Assembly (NCBI GenBank): GCA_001599755.1
Contig: BCHX01000002.1
Coordinates: 1,550,001-1,614,000, forward strand
Direction of reading: 5' to 3'
DNA: 64,000 bases
Source of the DNA: Gliomastix tumulicola
Taxonomy: Eukaryota; Ascomycota; Sordariomycetes; Hypocreales; Bionectriaceae
Positions 56,077-64,000 of this stretch are shown in pieces. A model generated the notes under the pieces. It worked only from the letters and a program-made list of their open reading frames with translations, was not told the DNA's origin and did not search any database. The first letter of the stretch is position 1. The number at the start of each line of letters is the position of its first letter. A program made the position numbers and the translations under genes.

Positions 56077-58846
56077 TCAGAACCTCTTAAAGTCCATCAC
56101 ATCCTCGCCAGCCCCCAGAGCACTCATGTCCTTCATGTTCGGGTAGAAGAACGCAACGACCGCAACGATGAGATACACGGCACACAGCAGCGCCCCCTCC
56201 ATGTAGTTGCTCCTCCCGTCCAGCACGAGGAAGTTGACGATGAAGGTCGAGACGAACAGGCAGACCGTCTCGAACAGCGTAAAGTACAGCGACATGTGCT
56301 TGTCCATGATCCAGCCGAGTATCACGACCAGCGGCGTGATGAGCAGGGCCACCTGGATCGAGCTGCCGATGGCCACACCGATGGCCAGATCCATCTTGTT
56401 CTTCATGGCGACCGTGATGGCCGTGATGTGCTCGGCCGCGTTGCCCACGATCGGGAGCACGATCAGTCCGATGAAGATCTCGCCCAGCGTCGACGATGCA
56501 GTCACGTCCTCGATCGAGCTGATGAGGAACTCGGCGCAGAGGGCCACCAGGCCTGTCGAGACAATGAGGAGGACGATAGCCGCCTTCCGGGACAAGTGGA
56601 CGTGTCTCTGGCTGCTGCCCGTCCCTCCCGGGCCTCCGTCGCCGTTCCCCGAGCGCATGGCAGACGCGATGGAGCACCGGCTAGGGAACAGCGCCCCCGG
56701 AGCTCGAATCCAGACTTGGTGAGACGTCAGACGGGCTGGCAGGGAGCGCGTACGCTGCAGGTCCGGTGCCACTGGACGCGGGCGACCGTTCGAATGCCCG
56801 TTGGAATGTCCGTTCATATGGCGCGCAGCTACGTTAGGCATCGAGTTCCTCGCTGGAGGCGGATCCTGAAACACAGCTGGGGCGATGCTTCTAACTGAGC
56901 CCCTGAGGTTCCGGAGAGCTCTCCGGGGAGACGACTCAACTGGGTGAGATTCGTCACCGCTCTGCGCGCTGGAATCATCTCTATCCGAGCCGGCGCCTCG
57001 TCTCTTCTGCCTCTGCCTCTGCCTCTGCCTCTTTGCCTTGTGCTTGTCGTGACGCGACGACCAAGTGGCCGTACGGTTGAGACCCAAGGCATTACCCTCG
57101 TCATCCGCAGGCTCAACACACGTCTCCATAGAAGCCATGTGCGAGAGTGTCGGCTGGTCTAGCTGCTCTGTACCAGCGTGCCCCTCGCCACCATCAATGT
57201 CTGCCCCGTTAGTGCGCGTATCACCGAACCGGCTGCTTGCGCCAGAGGAAGTATCCCTGGCTCTCTTTCCCCGGCCCGGACGCAGCGCTCTTCTGACTCT
57301 TTGTGCAACCGTCTTCTTGGACTGTCCAGAAATTACTGATCGACGGCTCCTGCTCCCGCTACGACTAGAGACAGTGCTAGGATCGCCGCTGCAGTCAGAG
57401 TCGGAGCTTGACTCTACCTCGCCGTGGTCGAGCCACGCCGCCACCGGCCCCGGGGTAGCTTCAGCATCGACAAGCTCTCGGGGTGTTGACTCATACAGGT
57501 ATGCATGGGACTTGAGTTGAAACACCAGGAAGACGATGTAGACGAAAAGCAGGATCTTTAAATTGGCCCCGTGTCAGCTCACCGAGACGGGTAAGGAAGC
57601 ATGAGAGTACTGACCACACTCGTTCCTCGGCTGATCTTGAGGGACTCTTCATCGGCTCGATGGCTATCACTGAATGAGGCATGAAACGCAGTCTGCCAAA
57701 GTCAGCTAATCATATCATTGTCAAGTACAGCCTCGGTGGGAGAAGGATGCTTACAGGTAAGGCCAGGCTCACCACGCTCAGACTGAGCAGGCAGGCACTC
57801 ATCTGCGTGACGGTGTTGTTGTAAAGCTACATCCATGTCAGCCATCTCTCCTTCCTCTCCTCTCCTCTCCATGGCGAAACAGACCTGTTCACGGTATCTC
57901 ATCCCGCCGAGAAAGAAACCCATGCCCAGAATGAGGAGCAGGTTCGCAAGGATGGATCCAAGGATCGATGCTTGAACAATGCGAATTTGGTCCTGCATCA
58001 CGAAGTGTGTCAGTTGCTAATATAGGATAGGATGGCCAGCCCCAACAGTACCCGGGGTCACTCACCTTTGTCAACGCAATACTGAGTGACGTCTACCGTT
58101 AGCCATCAGACTGTTCTGTGCAACTCAGCAGGTTCGATAAGACGTACATACTAGCAATGGTTAGTTAGTCAACACATCCCCATAACCAAGGGGCAAGTCT
58201 CAGATACTCACAAGATAATCAGCTCAACCACGTTCCCAAAGGTAACGTTCATCAAAGCACCCAGCGCATCTCCCATCTCCCCGGCAACCGACTCCGTCGC
58301 AAAGGCCAGCAGCCCGGCCAGCGGGATGACGGCCACGCAGTTCAGCGCAAAGACAACCGCCCCGGGGACCTGCGGCAGCGCGTGGACGATGATGCCCGCC
58401 GGCACGAAGACGAGGAGCACGTTGACCCAGCTGTGCGTGACGATCACCCTGCACTGCTCCATCAGCGAGGTGAAGCCCGAGACTGGCTTCTTCTTCTTCT
58501 CCTCCGCCTTATCGGGGACGACGGTCCTCTCTCCATCGTCGCCGTTGCCAGCGGTGCCGAGAGAGCGTCTCATAGTATCCTGGGACGGTCGGGGAAAGGC
58601 GCTGGGCCCTAGGTAGGCCTGTGGTTGAGCGGCGGGGGCCGTCTTCTTCTCGTCGGTCTGGTCTCCCGGCATGGTGGACCTCTCCACGCGGAAGTCGCTC
58701 TGACAAGGCTGAGCCGTCATCTTCTCCTCGAATCGTTCAGAAGACTGACTCCGGTCGGGATTCTTCGAAGGCGGCTTGGCAGTAACAAACTCGCCAGCAG
58801 TGACAGTATCAGGCTCTCCCTGATGAACTGTTGCGCTGCCCTCCAT
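56077..58846 (-). CDS. VCX1: Vacuolar Ca2+/H+ exchanger (CAX family, VCX1-like)
   Basis: Cation/proton antiporter that loads Ca2+ into the vacuole. Exons 58212-58846, 58148-58150 (3 nt), 58066-58081 (16 nt), 57885-57992, 57755-57826, 57615-57692 and 56077-57555; all introns GT-AG, 58-73 bp. Product about 796 aa. A charged N-terminal tail of about 145 residues, then two CAX repeats: NVTFGNVVELIIF...IRIVQASILGSILANLLLILGM in repeat 1 and LIVLPIVGNAAEHITAITVA...GVAIGSSIQVALLITPLVV in repeat 2. GNVVE and GNAAEH carry the Glu residues that bind Ca2+. A very long, Ser/Arg-rich cytosolic loop (about 280 residues, basic tract VRRALRPGRGKRAR) separates the repeats, as in filamentous fungal CAX proteins. 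The 5' half has six introns, whereas the last 493 codons have none. Confidence 0.93.
58148..58150 (-). other. Candidate 3-nt micro-exon of exchanger gene
   Basis: Sense-strand TAT between a perfect acceptor (CTAACTAACCATTGCTAG) and a perfect donor (GTACGT). Including it changes ELII-F-IAL to ELII-F-IIAL, the form I know from VCX1-type proteins. Skipping it keeps the frame and loses one Ile. Confidence 0.6.
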
Positions 58847-60518
58847 GACATTGGACTTCTGACAGCCAAGGGGGGGCCTTATTGTATAAGATACTGACCG
58901 ACGAGATGGCCAGTGCGGCGAGCGTCAAGGCTATCCGGCACCTCCCAGGAATGGAGCAGAGTATACGAAGGGGAATTGAAACCAAGAGAGACACGCTGAT
59001 CGGCCCTTTCCCCTTCGAACGCGTCAGGGTCTGTGAATAACTCGCCACGGCCAATCCGTTCCGATATAAAACTAGGCGAAACGAAAAAAAGCCGAGCATG
59101 CAAAAAGAAAAAAAATTGCTAAGCGAGCCCGGTTCACCGCAGCAGTGATCAAGTCAATCGTGGTCGTGCAACATGATTTTTTTTTCTTCTTCCATAAGGC
59201 AAGAAGAAAAATGGGAGGTTCTCATTCACCAACCCCTCGCTCCCCCTTCCTCCCTTCCATCCATCTCCCCGAGTTCCTCTTTCCTTCCCGTCGGGACACA
59301 CATACACACAGAGAAAAAACCTACGAATGAAACAGCGGCATCTCTCTCCCGAAGAAGTAGGCTGAGAGAGAGACAGAAACTGCCGAACTTCCCTATCTCA
59401 TCGGCAAAAAAAAAGGCACAAGAACGTACCTTTGTATGACCCGAGCCAGTGAGACGCGAGAGCTCCCCCATCGTGGTACCTCAAGCCTGAGACACTGATA
59501 CAAATCTCATCCAATAACTCGGTCATACGCTGGTCACAGCCCCGATTAAAGAAGCCGTATTTCCCTTTTTTTTCTGCTTATCGAGATTACACAGACAAAG
59601 GAGAGAAGTGAGTTGACGAACCCCCCCCCCCCCCAAGGGGCTTGGAATGTCTCTCATGATACTCTCCCGAATGACCTGTTGCCGCTTCTCCCGGGCTTTT
59701 GTCTCCCATGACGCCACCATGTCTCGAACACGCCCATCTCGGCCATCCCGTCATGAAGACTCCCATGGATTTTTCTCGAAATGCTTGGTATTTCATTCAC
59801 TCGCTATATACTACCGAGTAGAGAAAAGGCCCTATCTCCCTTCCCGCCAAACTTGGGTTCTATCGCAAGATAAAGGGGGGGGGAAGCCGTCTCTCCTTTT
59901 CGGGTTGCCTCCCTCCCCAACCCCCTTCACCTATTCGCGCTTTCTTGTCACAGATAATTACAGAATCCTGAAGATCAAACAAACAGGTCAAACACAACAA
60001 AAACCACGTCCGCTACTACACACACACACACAAATGTCTTTCTTCTATGTCTCTTAGCCACCCGTGTCCCGCCCTCCTTGGCATGCAAAAATGCGCATTT
60101 CGCTTTCCAAAAAAAGGGACTGCCTAAGTAACGTCTTCCAGCAGATCAAAAAAACAGATGCAGGAAAATCAATGACACGGGGGACAAATGAAATGAACAA
60201 AAGAGAAGAGAAAAAAAAATTCAAAAGGAGAAGAGAAAAGGGGAAAAAATACATTATAATATTGCCAGCTGAATTCCCAAGTTCTTCCGCGCCTGAAACG
60301 TATTAAAGGAAAAAAAAAAACCAAGAAACAAGATAGGCCGTTAAACGACAATCTAGTAGTCTGGACAGAAAAGGATATGCTCCGAGCATATGCCTCATGT
60401 CCGGACCAGAGGCGATGAAGCTGTGAGGATTGGTCGTGAATCGACTGTCCACGCACATTCTCATCTCTCACTCGTATCTGTGCCTTGACTTCAAGCAGCG
60501 GTCGCCTGTTTCCCTCCA
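58847..60518. other. Exchanger promoter and kinase 3' region
   Basis: 1.67 kb with no supported gene. It is rich in homopolymer and simple tracts: T9-10 near 59177, A9 near 59405, C14 at 59621-59634, G9-10 near 59875 and CA repeats near 60020. The kinase 3' UTR occupies the right part. Confidence 0.5.
59621..59634. repeat. C14 homopolymer
   Basis: Fourteen consecutive C bases on the plus strand (G14 on the minus strand), between the kinase stop and the exchanger start. Likely unstable and able to form G-quadruplex-like structure on the minus strand. Confidence 0.85.
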
Positions 60519-63500
60519 TCATCGTTCGTCACCGCCACGGGCTTTGCCTCTTCTCCTAAAAAAGTCCATCACCCGTTTCGCGGCCCCGCTGCTCCCGTCG
60601 TGTCCCCTGTAAGCGTCCTGGTCATAGGCATCCGTGAAACGCTTATCGTGCTTCTGCAGCACTACTCGGTTGCCGCGAGAGTTGCTGATCCTCTGCCCCA
60701 GCTGTCCTTCCGACTCCGAATATGGCTGCTGATAGCCAGTCATCTGCGGCTCGGTAGGCGGCCGGCGCATGTCCACTGACGAGTCCGACGCAGCGTTGAA
60801 ATGCGACGATGTCTGCAGGTAAGGGGGGATCGCGTTTGTTCTCCTGTTATCCAACTGAGCAGACGCGAAACGCTGGTGGCGATGCGGGTTCGTCGAGGTC
60901 GGCGGCGGTCGGTTGTTGTACACGGGGTCGAATATCGGGCTGCTGCCCCTGGCATCGCCATGAGACGTGATGCCGCGCGGCGAGTCCACTCGACCATCCT
61001 GAATCGGCAGGCTAGGCCTAGAGTCGTTCTCTGGCGGTGGTGTGCCCGCGCCATCTTTACCCATACCACCCTTAAGCGAGAAAGAAGGCGGGATCAGTGA
61101 GAAGCGTCGTCCTGCTTTCTCCCCAGCTTCCTGAGATCCGGAAACACTCCCGCTTCGCTTCTTGCCGAGACCCAATGAGAATGACCGGCGGGAGAACTTG
61201 GAGTCTATAGATGGTCTGGGCCCGGGCTCGTCGCCAGCAGGCATCGCGTTCGTCATGCTCACCGGAGGATACTTCCTGGACTTGTCAGGCTGGGGCTGCT
61301 CGGGACGCTTCCTATGCCTCCCGAAGACAGATCCGCTGCGGCCCAGGATTCTTGACCCGATCTCTCCAATGGTGCTAGACCTCTTGTGACCCTTGACAGG
61401 GGGGCCAGTCGACTGTGGGCTGTCATTCATGCCTGACATCTGAGCAAACTTGGCCGGCACACTGGTGCTAGGCCTACCATCATAGTTCTGCTCGCCGATG
61501 CTCTGTGGCTGCTGGATCCGTCCTTCGGCGTTGGTATCCGCCACAACAGTTGGTGCTGGCTGGCCGTAGTAAGCCTTCGACTGAAGGCCCATAGAGGCAG
61601 CTGACGACATTGACCCGCCCGTCTGTGGTCTACCGGCAGTCGAAGTGGGTGGCAGGAGGGTATTGTCAGGGGCTGCACGGTAGTCGCGAGGTCCATTGGG
61701 CCCAGTGGTCTGGGGCGCAGTGGGCGGTCTTCGAGAGGAGGACGGGCGAGCTGTCGCCGCTGCCGCAGCGGCGGCTGCATCCCGGCTTTGAGGAGGGTCT
61801 CTCGGTAGAGGCTTGTCCTGGGGAGCTCTCTGCGGTTCGTTCCGGCCCGAAGAGGCAGGTCGGGTTCCGGTTCGCGATGTGGTCGATTCGCCACCCCGTG
61901 TTGTCTGGGTAGTAGGAGCAACGTATTCGACTTGCACGGTCCGGCGCTTCGTCTCCTTGGGAGTGCGCTGGGGTTCGGCTTCGGCGTCGATGGTGCCGTG
62001 CGTCTTGTTGAGTCCACCAACAGCCGTCGGGGAATGTGTCTTCTGCTTCTGGCCTTCCCTGACAGAGTTGCTCCGTGTGACCATGGAGGCTTCGTTGTAT
62101 TCCTCCTGAGGGTTAGGCGTGCTGTTCTGGACATCGGAAGGCAATGTCGTAGAGCTCGTGATGAACTCCACGACGTGGGCGTAGTCGGACAGCCAGCTAT
62201 GACGCGCAACCTCGAAGAGGTCTGCTCGCTTGCGGGGGTTGGGCACTAGGATTCGGCGGAGAAGGTCTCGGGCGTGTGGTGTGACGTATTCGGGAAAGGT
62301 GAGAGGAGTCGAAACGATGTACTTGTAGAGGAGGTTGATGTTATCGCCTTCCGGGTTGGCTGGGTCGTCGTCAAAGGGGAGATATCCAGCAAGCATAGCA
62401 TACTATTCAGACAAGTTAGCAATCGTCACTACCCATGCAAAGCAATTCAACTTACCAGGATCACGCCACAGCTCCACACGTCAACCTTCCTCCCCGTGTA
62501 AAGACAGTCGCTAACGACCAACTCGGGGGCAGCGTAACAGGGACTGCCGCAGCTTGTCTGCATCAAGTCACCTTTCCTCATGCCATTCGATTTTAGCTTG
62601 TCCAGGCCCCTCTTCTTGACGTATTCCCTATCAGATAGGTTGTACTCCTCGTCTTCGCTGAGCTCTTCGTTGGGGTCGAAAGTATTTGCGAATCCAAAAT
62701 CAGTAATAATGATATTTCGATTTCGATCCAGAAGAAGATTTTCCAGCTTCAAGTCACGGTGGACGATGCCTTTCTTGTGGAGATACCCAACCCCGGAGAC
62801 AAGCTGGGCAAACAGCCGTCGTGCCGATTGGTCCTTCAGGTACCGGTTGTTCAGAATGTGATCAAAGAGCTCGCCTCCGGAGGCATACTCAAGGATGATG
62901 CCGATATACCGCTCAGTCTCGACCATATCGATAAGCTGGACAATGTTGGGATGCTGCAGCTCGCGCAGAATGGTGACTTCGCGCTTGATCTTGGCTAGAC
63001 GGGTCGGGTTGCTGCCCACGGTATCCCTCTTGATCAACTTAATCGCGACCTATAGCAATATGTCAGTATATATCCTTATCGATACCAAGGCTGCGTTGCA
63101 AAATTACGGCGAGTCACGTACCTGAGCATTGCTGTCTTGCCTCCATCCAAGCTTGACCTTGCCAAACTCGCCCTCTCCAATGGTGTTTCCCAGAATGAAG
63201 TCTCCAAAAACAGCGTTCCCTCTAGGAGTGCGACTGTTGTAGTCGTGTCTGCTGCGACCGCTTCGGCGCTCCTCATTTGGCGGGCTCATCTCTATCGCCG
63301 GGGGCGGCGCGGCGCCGTCATCCAATGTGGGCACAACGCTGCTCTCCACGCGAGGATCATGATGATCGTCCATCTTCCCAGCGGACCTTGAGCTCTCCGG
63401 AGGGTCGCGCGGCGACGGCTTCGAGGATGCGCTCTGATGTGTCCTGACGGGCATCACCGTTGTAGCACCACGGCTCTCCCTGTTATCGACGGGACGCTTG

Positions 63501-63997
63501 GTCGAGTCCGGAGGGTAGTGAGAGTTGGCAGCTCGCTTGCTCCTGTGGCCATTCTCGGCCGACGGGTAGCCGTCAGCGCGGGTCGCCCCCCTCGACGCAT
63601 CCTGCTGGCTTTGCCTAGGGGAGTTCGTCTGCCGTTCGTTGGAGGGATAGGCCCGCCGCGAACTGCCGCTCTGCTGGGTCGAGGAGGTTCGGGGAGGAGC
63701 CACGGGAGGCATGCCGGATGAACGGTCCGCGTGCCCTGCTTGTGGTGAGTGATGAGGCATGCCAGAACGGGTGTTCGTCGCGCCGTTCGAGTCTATCGCA
63801 GAGGAATGGCCGTTGCCACTGGCCCTGCGTGATGGCGGGCGTCTAGATGAAGGTGAAGACGTCGAGGCCGTGTGGACATTGCTTGCATCGACAATCGGGG
63901 ACGCGTGCGAGGGATACGGGCGGTTCGCGGACGAAAGCGGTGGTGACGATAGTGTCGGCGGCTGATGATTGGCTGTCTGGAGAGCAGCCGACGACAT
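60519..63997 (-). CDS. KIN4: Serine/threonine kinase, Kin4/Frk1 type
   Basis: CaMK-group kinase; in yeast Kin4 enforces the spindle position checkpoint. Exons 63122-63997, 62456-63049 and 60519-62402; introns of 72 and 53 bp. Product about 1117 aa from the ATG at 63997, only three bases from the window edge, so an earlier start cannot be excluded. N-terminal 260 residues are disordered, Ser/Pro/Arg-rich. Kinase domain about 264-570: IGEGEFGKVKL glycine loop, Lys296 (VAIK), HRDLKLEN with Asp391, DFG Asp409, SCGSPCYAAPE, DVWSCGVILYAMLAGYLPFD, and LLRRILVPNPRKR. Between DFG and APE lies an acidic insert (NEELSEDEEYNLSD). A long disordered tail of about 540 residues holds many Ser/Pro sites and short basic motifs (FSRRSFSLGLGKKRSGS). 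The unspliced second exon would end with a Ser after ILV. Confidence 0.93.
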
Positions 63998-64000
63998 CTT

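Noticed and set aside
1..64000. CRISPR arrays, bacterial operons, prophage, transposons or toxin systems
   Set aside because: The window is intron-rich fungal DNA; I saw no direct-repeat/spacer array, transposase, reverse transcriptase or integrase coding sequence.

Overview
This is a window of nuclear chromosomal DNA from a filamentous ascomycete (Pezizomycotina, most likely Sordariomycetes). The evidence is short GT-AG introns of about 50-115 bp with CTAAC-type branch sites, GC-rich third codon positions that create long antisense shadow ORFs, and a gene set that includes white collar 2, a Kin4-type kinase, a Zn2Cys6 regulator and a UPF0658 Golgi protein. I see no bacterial operon, CRISPR array, rRNA, convincing tRNA or intact transposon. 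Most gene models were rebuilt by joining exons at splice sites read by eye, so exon borders are predictions.

Layout. 1-12.8 kb: adenine phosphoribosyltransferase (+) converges on an EDEM/Htm1-type mannosidase (-), followed by an unrecognised two-exon SANT-like gene (-). 12.8-20.5 kb: a gene-poor stretch of 7.7 kb. 20.5-30.2 kb: a Leu3-like Zn2Cys6 factor (-) divergent from an aldehyde dehydrogenase (+), then TIM10 (+) and an STB6-like protein (-). 30.2-42.2 kb: a gene-free interval with possible decayed coding sequence, GID/CTLH E3 subunit RMD5 (+), complex I subunit NDUFS5 (-), a UPF0658 membrane protein (-), an amidase (-) and a beta-flanking-type protein (-). 43-54 kb: wc-2 (-), EMC5 (-), RAD50 (+) and the protein phosphatase 4 subunit PPP4R2/Psy4 (-). 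54-64 kb: a SPRY protein, a vacuolar Ca2+/H+ exchanger and a Kin4-type kinase, all (-).

Functionally the window is mostly conserved housekeeping: purine salvage, ER quality control (mannosidase, EMC5), mitochondrial import and respiration (TIM10, NDUFS5), ubiquitin ligation (RMD5), DNA repair (RAD50, PPP4R2), light sensing (WC-2), ion homeostasis and cell-cycle kinase. No dedicated new defence or biosynthetic system is evident. The most unusual signals are in gene architecture: a candidate 3-nt micro-exon in the Ca2+/H+ exchanger that restores a family-conserved Ile-Ile, a candidate GC-AG intron, a gene whose sense strand has no ATG for about 1 kb upstream and may start at a non-AUG codon, and three in-frame stop-free introns whose retention would give longer proteins.
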